Shown: positions 26,993 through 35,885 of the stretch, in pieces
Layout: the number at the start of each line of letters is the position of its first letter
How positions within the stretch are numbered: position 1 is the stretch's first letter
Origin: CAZJHD01 sp964545855
Lineage (GTDB): Bacteria > Planctomycetota > UBA1135 > JACQFD01
Direction: 5' to 3'
Length of the DNA: 64,000 nt
Assembly (NCBI GenBank): GCA_964545855.1
Contig: CAZJHD010000006.1
Coordinates: 62,001-126,000 of the forward strand
Translations under genes and position numbers: made by a program
Notes under the pieces: generated by a model
What the model was told of the DNA's origin: nothing
Seen by the model: only the letters and a program-made list of their open reading frames with translations
The model's database searches: none

Positions 26993-28717
26993 ATGAAGCT
27001 CCCGCGCCCGCTCGTCGCCTCGTCGCTCCTCGCCCTCCTGCTGGCGGGACCGCTCTCCGCCCAGTCCGTCGCGCGCCCCGAGCCGCTCGCGAGGATCGTC
27101 GCCGCGGCGGAGGAGAGCGATCAGGTCTCCGACCATCTGAAGACCCTCGTCACGGTCTTCGGTCCGCGGCTCACGAGCTCGACCAACCTGGAGCGGGCGA
27201 ACGAGTGGGCGCGCGCGAAGTTCGAGTCCTTCGGCCTGGAGGCGACGATCGAGGAATGGGGCACCTTCCCCGTCGGCTTCGACCGCGGCCCCTGGAGCGG
27301 GCGGATGCTCGCCCCCGAGGAGTCGGCGCTCGACTTCGGAACCAACTCCTGGACCCCGGGGACGCGCGGCGCGGCGGCGGGTCCGGCCGTCGCGTGGCCG
27401 CCGAGCGCGGACGCCGTGCGCGCCGATGCCGGGCGCTACCGCGGTGCGTGGATCGTCGCTCCGCCGGCGCAGGCGGGACGCGCGCCCGGCGGCGCCGGCG
27501 CCCAGGGCGGAGCGGGAGCGGCGGCGGAGCGGCAGGCCATCGAGGGCGCCCTCGAGGAGGCCGGCGCCCTCGGCGTCGTACGGCCCACGCGCAACCACCT
27601 GATCGTCACCTCCGGGAGCTACCGCATCGATGGCGCGAAGCTGCCGAAGCTCGTGCGGGTGAGTCTCCGCGTCGACCAGCACAAGGGCCTGCACGAGAAG
27701 ATCGAGGCCGGCGAGGAGGTCCGGCTCGAGTTCGACGTGCAGAACCGCTTCCTTCCGGGACCCGTGCCCGTCTCCAACGTGATCGCGCGGCTCCAGGGCA
27801 CGGAGTGGCCCGACGAGTACGTCGTCGTCGGCGGCCACATCGACTCCTGGGACGGAGCCGTGGGCACGACGGACAACGGCACGGGAGTGTCGACGACGCT
27901 CGAGGCGGCGCGCCTGCTCACGGCGGCCGGGCTGAAGCCGAAGCGCACGATCCTCTTCATGCTCTGGAGCGGCGAGGAGCAGGGGCTCCTCGGATCGCGC
28001 GGCTGGATCGCGAAACACAAGGACATGCTCCCGAAGATCTCCGCCGTCCTCGTGCACGACGGCGGCACGGCCTACGTGTCCGGGATCCTCGCGACGCCCG
28101 CCATGAAGCCGCTCTTCGACGAGGTGCTCGGACCGCTCGCCGCGCTCGATCCGACGAAGCCCTTCGAGATCCGCGAGGTGCCCGGCCTCCCCGCCGGCAT
28201 CGGCAGCGACCACGACGCGTTCCTGCGGGAGGGCGTGCCCGGCTTCTTCTGGTCGCAGTCGCGCGACGTCGACTACAACCGGACGCATCACACGCAGTTC
28301 GACACGCTCGATGCGGCGCGCCCCGACTACCAGCGGCACTCGGCGCGCGTGATCGCCTACGGGGCCTACGCCCTCGCCGGACTCCCGGCGCTCCTTCCGC
28401 GGGAGAACCTCGTCGCTCCCCGGGGCACCGGCGGCGGCCGCGGCGCCGGCGCCCGGAGGCTGCTGGGCGTGTCCCTCGGCGGCGACGGTCTCGAGATCGA
28501 ATCGGTCTCGGAGGACAGCGTCGCCGCGAAGGCGGGTCTCCAGCCGGGCGACACCATCCTCCAGATCGGCGAGACCAAGCTCGCGAGCGCCGAGGACCTG
28601 CGCACGGCCCTGCGGAGCGCCGGGGCGAAGGCGACGGTCGTTGTGCGGCGCGACGGCGCGACGAAGACCGTCGAGGTGGAGTGGCCCGCGGCGGAGCGTC
28701 CCGGCGCGGACCGTTGA
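26993..28717 (+). CDS. Secreted M28 zinc aminopeptidase with C-terminal PDZ domain
   Basis: The 574-residue protein has a signal peptide ending PLSAQS, an N-terminal half including a PA-like insertion with low-complexity Gly/Ala loop, and the M28 core from about residue 270: VVGGHIDSWDGAVGTTDNGTG (His and bridging Asp), FMLWSGEEQGLLGS (catalytic Glu-Glu) and NRTHHTQFDTLD (His ligand). A PDZ-like domain closes the protein (residues about 490-565, EDSVAAKAGLQPGDTILQIG), which would bind C-termini or regulate. It overlaps the next start as TTGA and follows the aminotransferase by 16 bases, so all three genes are probably in one operon. Confidence 0.94.
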   Translation: MKLPRPLVASSLLALLLAGPLSAQSVARPEPLARIVAAAEESDQVSDHLKTLVTVFGPRLTSSTNLERANEWARAKFESFGLEATIEEWGTFPVGFDRGPWSGRMLAPEESALDFGTNSWTPGTRGAAAGPAVAWPPSADAVRADAGRYRGAWIVAPPAQAGRAPGGAGAQGGAGAAAERQAIEGALEEAGALGVVRPTRNHLIVTSGSYRIDGAKLPKLVRVSLRVDQHKGLHEKIEAGEEVRLEFDVQNRFLPGPVPVSNVIARLQGTEWPDEYVVVGGHIDSWDGAVGTTDNGTGVSTTLEAARLLTAAGLKPKRTILFMLWSGEEQGLLGSRGWIAKHKDMLPKISAVLVHDGGTAYVSGILATPAMKPLFDEVLGPLAALDPTKPFEIREVPGLPAGIGSDHDAFLREGVPGFFWSQSRDVDYNRTHHTQFDTLDAARPDYQRHSARVIAYGAYALAGLPALLPRENLVAPRGTGGGRGAGARRLLGVSLGGDGLEIESVSEDSVAAKAGLQPGDTILQIGETKLASAEDLRTALRSAGAKATVVVRRDGATKTVEVEWPAAERPGADR

Positions 28718-29340
28718 GCCGACCGGCGGACGGCGCGCCGGCGGACCGCGCGCTGCGGCGGCTCGCCGCCGAAGCGCGCGCCTGCACCCTCTGCGCCGAG
28801 GACTTCGGCTTCGCGCCGCGGCCCGTCTTCCAGGTGGATCGGAGGGCACCCGTGCTCCTCGCGGGGCAGGCTCCGGGCCGGCGCGTCCACGAGACGGGCG
28901 TTCCGTGGAACGACCCGAGCGGCGATCGACTCCGCGGCTGGCTCGGCGTCGACCGGGAGACGTTCTACGACCCGTCGCGGTTCGCGATCCTCCCGACGGG
29001 TCTCTGCTTCCCGGGAACGGTCCCGGGGAAGGGCGACCTCCCTCCGGCGCCGCGCTGCGCGCCGACGTGGCATCCGCGGTTCATGGGCCTCCTCGCGCCC
29101 CGGCTGCGACTGCGTCTCTACATCGGCGCCTACGCGGTCGCCTACCACCGGCCGGAGCTCGCCGGGGTGCCGCTCGCGGAGGCCGTCGCGCGGTTCGAGG
29201 AGAACGCGCGCCGGGGCTTCCTCGTCCTGCCCCATCCCTCGCCGCGCAACCAGCGCTGGCTCCGCGACCGCCCCTGGTTCGAGGCGAAGGTCGTCCCGCG
29301 GCTGAGGCGCCTCGTGCGCTCCGCGCTCGCCGGCGGCTGA
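28714..29340 (+). CDS. Uracil-DNA glycosylase-family protein
   Basis: The frame is entered at a TTG (28714) whose bases overlap the M28 stop, giving 208 residues. It has the UDG-superfamily motif A-like VLLAGQAPGRRVHETG and the late motif LPHPSPRNQRWL, with PWNDPSGDRLRGWLG between. An N-terminal CTLC pair resembles half of the iron-sulfur ligands of family 4/5 enzymes, but the other cysteines of those families are not evident, so a 4Fe-4S cluster is doubtful. The likely role is base excision repair of uracil. TTG is a weak start; a start a few codons later cannot be excluded. It is an odd partner for a secreted peptidase, so coupling may be accidental. Confidence 0.85.
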   Translation: MSRPADGAPADRALRRLAAEARACTLCAEDFGFAPRPVFQVDRRAPVLLAGQAPGRRVHETGVPWNDPSGDRLRGWLGVDRETFYDPSRFAILPTGLCFPGTVPGKGDLPPAPRCAPTWHPRFMGLLAPRLRLRLYIGAYAVAYHRPELAGVPLAEAVARFEENARRGFLVLPHPSPRNQRWLRDRPWFEAKVVPRLRRLVRSALAGG

Positions 29341-29389
29341 GCCTCCGGACACCGGCCGCTGGCTTGCGGGGGCTCCGCGTCGCACTCTT

Positions 29390-30598
29390 GTGCGCGTGCC
29401 GAAGAACTTCCACATGTCCGAGGCCCCGGGCCAGCCGGTGGCGACGATCCGTCTGAAGGACGCGATCCTCGAGGACCTGAGTCTTCCCCAAGCGTCCGTG
29501 AAGCAGCATGCGTTCCCCGGCGAGCTGCCGCCGAAGGTCGACCGGCTGCGCCTCGAGCTCGGGAGCGCGCCCTTCTCCGCGGAGCTGGGAGCGAAGCTCC
29601 GCGAAGCCCTCGATCCGATCGTCGGCGAGAAGGGAACCGTCGTCCTGCAGACGCATGCGCCCTTCGACGAGGCCGGCGTCGCCGCCCTGCGCGACGCCCT
29701 CTGGCCCGCCTTCAACGCGTTCCGCGCCTACCGGCTCCAGAGCCAGCGCTACATCGACCGCATCGACACCGACGGCACGACGAAGCTCACGAAGCACTTC
29801 GTGGCGAACTTCTCCGGCTCGGCCGTCGCGCTCCGGCGCAGCGCCGCCGCCATGGCGCCCTCGGTCATCGAGAAGAAGTTCGATCAGAACGCGGCCGGCT
29901 GGAGCGGAGATCCGAAGTCGCCCCTCTGGGGACACCACCGCTGGATGCGGCGTTACGTGACCGATGTGGCCGTGCCCCAGCCCGGGGAGCACGTCCTCGA
30001 CGCGGGCTGCGGCGCCGGCTGGGTCGGCATCGAGGCGGCGAAGCGCGGCGCCGTCGTGAAGGCCTTCGATCCGAGCCCCGAGATGGTGAAGCACGTCCTG
30101 GAGAACGCCGCCGCCGAGGGCGTGTCGGTGGAAGCGCAGGTGGGCTTCGTCGAGAAGCCGCCCTGGGAGGAGACCTTCGCCCTCGTCCTCAACTCGGGCG
30201 TGATCAGCTTCGCGCCGGACGCCGACCGATTCCTCGAGGCTCTCGACGCGCGCGTCGCTCCCGGAGGCCGTCTCGTGATCGGCGATCTCAACCCGCTCTC
30301 CCGCGGCATGGCGCGTCGCCGGCGCGCGAAGGCGATCCTCCCGATCCGCGAGATGAACGCGCTCCCGCGCGCCGACGTGATCGGCCGCCTCGAGGCGCGC
30401 GGCTATCGGATCACGGCGCGACGCTACTACCAGCTCACCTATCCGGTGCCGGAGCTGATGAGCCTGTCGGCGGCGAAGCTCGGCGGCCTCGGCTGCGGCT
30501 GGCTGCTCGCGAGGAACGTCCGCGCGGCGCAGCACGATTCGGAGGACGCGGCGGGCTTCGACTCCTGGTGCGTGCGCGCGGAGAAGCCCGCTTCCTGA
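29390..30598 (+). CDS. Class I SAM methyltransferase with unrecognised N-terminal domain
   Basis: In the 402-residue product the second half (from about residue 180) is a Rossmann methyltransferase: VLDAGCGAGWVGIEAAKRGA (motif I, SAM binding), VKAFDPSP (acidic loop), VLNSGVISFAPD and APGGRLVIGDLNP. The first 150 residues (PPKVDRLRLELGSAPFS, LREALDPIVGEKGTVVLQT) form an unfamiliar alpha/beta module. The substrate is unknown. The start is uncertain: GTG at 29390 and ATG at 29414 are both possible. It stands between the UDG gene and a converging transporter gene. Confidence 0.82.
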   Translation: MRVPKNFHMSEAPGQPVATIRLKDAILEDLSLPQASVKQHAFPGELPPKVDRLRLELGSAPFSAELGAKLREALDPIVGEKGTVVLQTHAPFDEAGVAALRDALWPAFNAFRAYRLQSQRYIDRIDTDGTTKLTKHFVANFSGSAVALRRSAAAMAPSVIEKKFDQNAAGWSGDPKSPLWGHHRWMRRYVTDVAVPQPGEHVLDAGCGAGWVGIEAAKRGAVVKAFDPSPEMVKHVLENAAAEGVSVEAQVGFVEKPPWEETFALVLNSGVISFAPDADRFLEALDARVAPGGRLVIGDLNPLSRGMARRRRAKAILPIREMNALPRADVIGRLEARGYRITARRYYQLTYPVPELMSLSAAKLGGLGCGWLLARNVRAAQHDSEDAAGFDSWCVRAEKPAS

Positions 30599-30620
30599 CG
30601 TCTCCGAGTAGCTGTGAGTG

Positions 30621-31937
30621 CTAGGCGGCCGCGCGCGCGCGCCGCTCGTGGGCTCGGCCGAGGAGGAGCGCCGCGGCCATCCAGACGATGGCGACGGGCG
30701 CCACGATCGCGAGCGCCGTCGTTGCGCGGTCGGTCGAGGGCAGCACGACGGCGGCGTAGAGCGCCGCCGAGACGACGTCGCCGCCGCGGTAGAAGAACGT
30801 GTCGATGAGGTTCTTCGCCGCGTACTTCTCCTCCCGCGGGAGCGTCGTGAAGAGGACCTCGCCGGCGGGCTTCGTGAGCCCGTAGTTCATCCCGCGCCGG
30901 GCGACCTGGAAGAGGACGAGCGTCGCGAGGGTCGGGCTGTCGCGCAGTGCGATGAAGCCTCCGAGGGTCACGAGCGGGAGGACGAGGAGGCAGGGGCCCG
31001 CGCCGAACCGCGTGAGCAGCCGGCCCGCGAGCAGCGACTGCAGCACGAGCGTCACCGCGTTCGCCCAGAAGTCGATCTCGGCGAAGGTGCGCGTCCGCGT
31101 CTCCCGATCGGGCGAGCTCGCCTCGATGATCCTCCCCTGCTCGAAGTAGACGAAGCCCGCGCTCAGTGTGAGGCAGCCGACGAGGAGGACGAGGCCGAGC
31201 AGGTAGGGCGATCGGACGACGCGCGCCATGCCGTCGAGGGCGGCGGGCCGCTCGGCCGGCGGCGCCGCGTCGCGAGATGCAGCGGTGCGCGGTGCGCGCG
31301 CGAAGTGCGTGCGTGTCGCGCGGTGGAACGACTGCACCGATGCCTCGAGGAGCACGAGCGAGAGCAGGAGCAGCCCCGGGATCCCGAGGGGCTCGACGAG
31401 GATCGACGTCAGCTTCGCGCCGAGCATCGACCCCACCGTCGCGCCGAGGGCGAGGAGGCCGAAGAGCCGCTTCCCGGAGGCGGGCCCGAAGAGGTCCGCC
31501 ATGAAGCCCCAGAAGAGCGAGAAGGCGAAGAGGTTGAAGCCGCTCAACCACACGTAGAAGACGTAGCCGGCGGCGACGTGTTCGCCCTCCGGCAGCATCT
31601 GGAACGCGACGAAGAAGAGCAGCAGGTTCCCGGCGAAGAACCGGTAGGCGATCGGGACGAAACGCTCGCGCGGGAACCGCGCCACCAGGAGCGACAGGAA
31701 CGGATTCAGAGCGATCGTGAAGGCGAGCGTCCCGATCCAGATGAAGGGCAGGTCGTCGACGCCGCGGGCGATCCCCATCGCCTCCCGGATCGGCTTCAGG
31801 ATCGCGTAGGCGGTGAAGAGACAGAAGAAGAGCGCCGCCGACCAGCCGAGGGCCGCGACCTCCTCGGTGCGCACGTCGGCGACGCGGCGCAGGGCGCGGC
31901 CGAGGACTCCGCCCGAGCCGTCGGCGTCCGTCTGCAT
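30621..31937 (-). CDS. Polytopic transporter of the MFS / NTP-NDP exchanger type
   Basis: The 438-residue protein has about twelve hydrophobic helices. LFTAYAILKPIREAMG in helix one and GKRLFGLLALGATVGSMLGA later match the pattern of bacterial ATP/ADP-translocase-like and MFS proteins (KPIREA and KLFGWIAAGGSLGAL in those families). A hydrophilic loop with Arg-rich, Pro-rich residues (about 205-230) separates two six-helix halves. Nucleotide exchange is established only for intracellular parasites and plastids; free-living bacteria carry related proteins of unknown substrate. Its stop lies 22 bases from the converging methyltransferase stop. Confidence 0.75.
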   Translation of the reverse strand: MQTDADGSGGVLGRALRRVADVRTEEVAALGWSAALFFCLFTAYAILKPIREAMGIARGVDDLPFIWIGTLAFTIALNPFLSLLVARFPRERFVPIAYRFFAGNLLLFFVAFQMLPEGEHVAAGYVFYVWLSGFNLFAFSLFWGFMADLFGPASGKRLFGLLALGATVGSMLGAKLTSILVEPLGIPGLLLLSLVLLEASVQSFHRATRTHFARAPRTAASRDAAPPAERPAALDGMARVVRSPYLLGLVLLVGCLTLSAGFVYFEQGRIIEASSPDRETRTRTFAEIDFWANAVTLVLQSLLAGRLLTRFGAGPCLLVLPLVTLGGFIALRDSPTLATLVLFQVARRGMNYGLTKPAGEVLFTTLPREEKYAAKNLIDTFFYRGGDVVSAALYAAVVLPSTDRATTALAIVAPVAIVWMAAALLLGRAHERRARAAA

Positions 31938-32011
31938 GGGCTACCGCGCCGCCGCGCGGGACGGGGTCGCTCGCGTCTCGGAGCGCCGGCGGATGGCGAG
32001 ACCCGGTTGGC

Positions 32012-33178
32012 CTACTTGCCGCCCTTCTCGCCGTTCGCGCGCGCCGCCGCGGCCGCGTGCCAGGCCGTCAGCACCTCGGTCTCGCGTTCCGCGCTCAAGC
32101 CTGCGCGGAGCTTCGCGCGCCGCTCCTCGGGCCGCGTCGCGTTCCAGGCCATCGTGTCGCGGGCGATCTCGACGGCGGGCCGGAACGTGAGTCCCTTCGC
32201 GATCGCCTTGGAGCAGTCGACGCCCGAGAGACCGGCCCCTTCCTCGCCGCGCGGGATCCAGAGGGGCATGTCCTGCCAGGGCGCGACCTTCTGCTCCCGC
32301 AGGAAGTCGGCCGGCACCCAGGTGAGCGTCGACTTCCCGGGCGCCGCCTCCTGGCAGGCCGCGAGCGCGTCCTTCATCGGATGCCGGTCCTTCGGCCCCA
32401 CGGTGTTGAAGGTCCCGAAGATCCGGTCCTCGATCGTCTGGACCATCCAACGCGCGAGGTCGCGCACGTCGATGTACTGCACCGGATCGTCGCCGGTGCC
32501 GGGCGCGAGCACCTCGCCGCCGCGCTGGATGCGCACGGGCCAGTAGGTGTAGCGGTCCGTCGGATCGCCGGGGCCGACGATCAGCCCCGGCCGCACGTTC
32601 GTCGTCCGCCCGGGAAGGATCCCCTCGGCCGTCCGCTCGCAGACGGCCTTCAACGCGCCGTAGTACTTGCGCACGTCCGTCGACTCGGGGTCCTCGGCGG
32701 GCTGCACCGGCGACGACTCGTCGGCGCCCATGCGCACGTCGTCGGGATAGACCGAGAGCGTCGAGACGAAGAGGTACTGGCCGACGGCGTCCTTCAGCAA
32801 CGTCGCCGACTCGCTCACCTCCTTCGCGACGTAGCCCGAGGTGTCGACGACGGTGTCCCAGGTGCGTCCCTTCAGCGCCTCGAGATCGCCCGTGTCGCGG
32901 TCTCCGCGGAGCTTCTCCAGGTCGGGGAAGAGCCCCGGGTTCGTCTTGCCGCGGTTGAAGAGCGTCGGCACGTGCCCGCGACGGACGAGCTCCTCGACGA
33001 CGTGCGGCCCGAGGAAGCCCGTGCCGCCGAGGAGCAAGACCTTCTTCCCCGCGCGCGGCGCCGGCTTGCTCGCGGGCGCGTCCTGCGCGGAAAGAGAGCC
33101 CGGGAAGACGGCGGGGAGCGCCCCCGCGAGACCGGCGGCTGCCGAGAGACGGAGGAACTCGCGACGGGACTGGGTCAT
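32012..33178 (-). CDS. Tat-exported NAD-dependent epimerase/dehydratase-family protein
   Basis: The 388-residue product has a twin-arginine signal (SRREFLRLSAAAGLAGAL) and then an extended SDR fold: LLLGGTGFLGPHVVEELV (cofactor loop), DTVVDTSGYVA, FVSTLSVYPDDV (Ser), and YYGALKAVCE with the catalytic Tyr-x-x-x-Lys. VRPGLIVGPGDPTDRYTY is a substrate-side loop typical of the extended family. An exported nucleotide-sugar epimerase would be odd because the substrates are cytoplasmic, but planctomycetes often encode such Tat-tagged oxidoreductases. Downstream is the transporter at 30621, 74 bases away. Confidence 0.88.
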   Translation of the reverse strand: MTQSRREFLRLSAAAGLAGALPAVFPGSLSAQDAPASKPAPRAGKKVLLLGGTGFLGPHVVEELVRRGHVPTLFNRGKTNPGLFPDLEKLRGDRDTGDLEALKGRTWDTVVDTSGYVAKEVSESATLLKDAVGQYLFVSTLSVYPDDVRMGADESSPVQPAEDPESTDVRKYYGALKAVCERTAEGILPGRTTNVRPGLIVGPGDPTDRYTYWPVRIQRGGEVLAPGTGDDPVQYIDVRDLARWMVQTIEDRIFGTFNTVGPKDRHPMKDALAACQEAAPGKSTLTWVPADFLREQKVAPWQDMPLWIPRGEEGAGLSGVDCSKAIAKGLTFRPAVEIARDTMAWNATRPEERRAKLRAGLSAERETEVLTAWHAAAAARANGEKGGK

Positions 33179-33255
33179 CGGTCACCGATCCGTGGGAGAA
33201 GTGGGCGCAGCGTACGTGCGGGGTACCAGCGCCGTTGGCTTCGTTCTTCGCGCTG

Positions 33256-33837
33256 TCAATCGAGGATCCAATTCACGAAGCCGAACGGGTCGCCCAGCAT
33301 CAGGCTTCCGCTGACGAGCCACGCGAGCGCCGCGAAGAGGACGCGCCTGCGGCCCGCGCGATCTCGGATTGCGGCCCAGACAACACTGAGCACGCCGACT
33401 CCGAGCAGCGCCAGATAAACACCGAGCGACTGGAATACGACATCGTGGTGAAGACCGTAGTCGGGCGCGTCGGGCGTCCGCGGATGTTCTCGTTGTGCGA
33501 GACGGTGCGCCCGATCCATGAGCCCTCCGATCGCACCCTCCATCTCGCGTTCGAACTCGTCCTCCTGCATTCCGTCGATGGGCGGAATCTCGACCTGAAG
33601 GCGCTGAATCGCCTCCCCGACATCGGTGTAGTAGTGCCGAGGCCAAATCCCGGACTCCCATCTCGAACGGATCGGGAGCGAGTAGACGACCAGCGCCGTC
33701 ACGAGTCCGAGAATCCCGAGCAGGAGCGCGACCTCGCTCGGAGAGCCCCACCGAGCGTAGAGGTGTCCGAGGACGGTCTCCGGTCCGCCCGGAGGAACGG
33801 GCGCACGCGAGCCCTCTCGTCCGTCAGCGCTTGGCAC
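33256..33837 (-). CDS. Membrane protein of unknown function
   Basis: The 193-residue protein has three likely transmembrane segments: residues about 36-53 (ALLLGILGLVTALVVYS), 138-157 (LGVYLALLGVGVLSVVW) and 168-186. A cytoplasmic or periplasmic central loop is acidic and carries MQEDEFEREMEGAIGGLMDRA. Codon use looks slightly less GC-extreme than its neighbours, which may hint at a different history. Its start overlaps the aconitase-family gene by 14 bases. I do not recognise it. Confidence 0.65.
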   Translation of the reverse strand: MPSADGREGSRAPVPPGGPETVLGHLYARWGSPSEVALLLGILGLVTALVVYSLPIRSRWESGIWPRHYYTDVGEAIQRLQVEIPPIDGMQEDEFEREMEGAIGGLMDRAHRLAQREHPRTPDAPDYGLHHDVVFQSLGVYLALLGVGVLSVVWAAIRDRAGRRRVLFAALAWLVSGSLMLGDPFGFVNWILD

Positions 33838-35806
33838 CTGCGCCGCTCCAGATCCCCGGCTCGTAGGCCGTGATCCGACCTTCCACCGCCGACGCCGCCA
33901 CCGTGAGGGGCGACGCGAGGTAGAGCTTCCCGGGGCCCGAGCGGCCCTGGAAGTTGCGGTTGATCGCCGACACGGTCACTTGCTCGCGCGTTTCGGAGAC
34001 GCCGGGGCCGCAGCCGATGCAGGCGCCGCAGCCGGGGTGGATCACCTGCACGCCCATGCGCTCGAAGAGAGCCGCGTAGCCCTTCGCTTCCGCGTAGCGC
34101 TGCACCGTCTCGCTGCCGTACTGGATGAAGAAGGAGACGCCCTTCGCGAGGCGGCGTCCCGCCTCCTCGGCCTCGCGCATCACGCGCGCGTAGGCGTCGA
34201 GGTCGTCGTGCTTGCCCGCCGTGCAGGAGCCGCCGTAGGCGATGTCGATCGCGACGGGCGCGAGGTCGCGCAGGCGCTTGCCGTAGGTCGGATCGCCCGG
34301 CTCCGCGATGCGCGGCTCGATCCGATCGAGGTCGATGCGGTGGACGCCTCCGTCGTAGACGGCGCCGGGATCGGGCCGGACGGCCCGCTCCCGCAACGCG
34401 GCCGTCTCCGCCGGGGAGAGATCCCTCCGGGCCGCGATCCACTCGAAGGTCCGCTCGTCCGCCTCGCAGATCCCCGCGGCGGCGGAGCACTCCGTCGCCA
34501 TGTTCGTGAGCGTCGCACGCTCGTCCATGGAGAGGTGCGCGAGCCCGGGGCCGCCGAACTCCATGATCCGATCGAGCGTGTCCTCGCGCTTCGCGAAGGT
34601 GTCGAGGATCTCGAGGATCACGTCCTTCGCCATGACGCCGGGCCGAAGCGCACCGTGCAGCTCGAAGCGGATCGACTCCGGGACGCGGACGAAGGTGCGC
34701 CCCGAGTGCGCGAGCCCGGCGTACTCCGTCGCGCCGACGCCCCACGCGAGCGCGTTGTTGCCGCCGCCCATGCAGGTGTGGCTGTCGGTCGCCTGGACGA
34801 AGTCGCCGGGGTCGACGAACTGCTCGCGCGCCACCTGATGGCAGATGCCCGGCGAGATGCCGTCGCGCGCCGAGTAGTCGCGGCAACCCGTGTGCGCCTG
34901 GAACTCCCGCTGGAGACGCCGCAGCGTCTCGATCTGGTCCGCGAAGCGCGCCATGCGCGGGACGCCCGTCGCGTAGAGCAGGTGGTCCTCGAAGACGGCG
35001 AACTTGTCGGGCTTCGCGAGCCGGTAGTCGGCTCCCAGCTCCTCCGAGAGGAAATGGTGCACCTGCGCCGTCGTGAACTCGTGGCTGTAGCCGGCATCGA
35101 CGCGCACGAGCACCGAGTCGCCGGGCTTCACGTAGGGCGCGCCCTGCCCCTCCACGAGATGCGCCGCGAGCACGCGCTCCCCCATCGTCATCGGGCGCTT
35201 CCCCGTTCCCGTGGCCGGAAGCCGGACCTCTCCGGCATCGAGCGCGCGCGCGAAGGCGAAGAGCCCGCCCTGCCGCAGGACGAGACGCGAGATCGGGTCG
35301 TAGGGAGCGAGGAACTCCTCGATCGCGACCTCTTCCCCCGCCTGGAGCCGCACCAGCAGCCCGTGGCCGCCCATGAGCTGCCCCTGCTGCACGTTGTTGC
35401 GCTCGTGGATCGGCGCGAAGGAGGCGGCGATCACGATGCGGATCCCCGACCACTTCTCGCACTGCACCGCCGTCTCGCGGGAGCTGCCGGTGCCCTTGCG
35501 GTACCCGGAGACGATCACCTCGAAGTTCCCGTCCATGAGGGCGCGCGTGCCGAAGACGCGTTCCCCCTTCGCGTCCAGCAGCCCCGCGTAGGCGTCGAGC
35601 GCGATGTCCTCGGGCCGATGGCGGAAGCAGACCCAGGCCGGCGTCATCACGTCGGTGTTGATGTCGTCGAGGAGATCCTCGACGCGCACGTCCTGCATCC
35701 GGAGATCGGCCTTGCCCGCGAGCTGGGCGCGCAGCAGGTCCAGATCCTTCGTGAGGAAGAGGACCCGCTTGCCGGGCGTGAGGCGGATGCGGTCGGGATG
35801 GGGCAT
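33824..35806 (-). CDS. Aconitase/IPMI-family hydro-lyase with N-terminal swivel domain
   Basis: From the ATG at 35806 (GAGGA lies just upstream) the product is 660 residues. The first 200 residues are the LeuD-like swivel domain (DDINTDVMTPAW, GYRKGTGSSRETAVQ, ASFAPIHERNN), and the rest is the LeuC-like catalytic part: VDAGYSHEFTTAQVHHFL, ATDSHTCMGGGNNALAWGVG, and the three 4Fe-4S cysteines in GGSCTAGK and HPGCGACIGCGPG. NRNFQGRSGPGKLYLASP is the usual substrate loop. Swivel-first order is that of AcnB without its HEAT domain and opposite to AcnA. The substrate could be citrate, isopropylmalate, homoaconitate or other; sequence alone does not decide. No leuB or TCA gene is near. Confidence 0.9.
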   Translation of the reverse strand: MPHPDRIRLTPGKRVLFLTKDLDLLRAQLAGKADLRMQDVRVEDLLDDINTDVMTPAWVCFRHRPEDIALDAYAGLLDAKGERVFGTRALMDGNFEVIVSGYRKGTGSSRETAVQCEKWSGIRIVIAASFAPIHERNNVQQGQLMGGHGLLVRLQAGEEVAIEEFLAPYDPISRLVLRQGGLFAFARALDAGEVRLPATGTGKRPMTMGERVLAAHLVEGQGAPYVKPGDSVLVRVDAGYSHEFTTAQVHHFLSEELGADYRLAKPDKFAVFEDHLLYATGVPRMARFADQIETLRRLQREFQAHTGCRDYSARDGISPGICHQVAREQFVDPGDFVQATDSHTCMGGGNNALAWGVGATEYAGLAHSGRTFVRVPESIRFELHGALRPGVMAKDVILEILDTFAKREDTLDRIMEFGGPGLAHLSMDERATLTNMATECSAAAGICEADERTFEWIAARRDLSPAETAALRERAVRPDPGAVYDGGVHRIDLDRIEPRIAEPGDPTYGKRLRDLAPVAIDIAYGGSCTAGKHDDLDAYARVMREAEEAGRRLAKGVSFFIQYGSETVQRYAEAKGYAALFERMGVQVIHPGCGACIGCGPGVSETREQVTVSAINRNFQGRSGPGKLYLASPLTVAASAVEGRITAYEPGIWSGAGAKR

Positions 35807-35856
35807 GCGGTGGTGATCCTCGCTCGTGGCGCGGCGCACCGGAGCCGAGGCAACGG

Positions 35857-35862
35857 AGAATA
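35857..35862 (-). promoter_or_regulatory. Possible -10 element (TATTCT) for the aconitase-family gene
   Basis: TATTCT on the minus strand, about 50 bases before the ATG, is the most AT-rich spot in the spacer behind xthA. No clear -35 box. Confidence 0.3.
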
Positions 35863-35885
35863 GCAGCCTCGCGACCGGCGCCGCC

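Noticed and set aside
33256..33837. A recently transferred gene, from its slightly lower GC.
   Set aside because: The difference was judged by eye only and there are no mobile-element marks; codon statistics would be needed.
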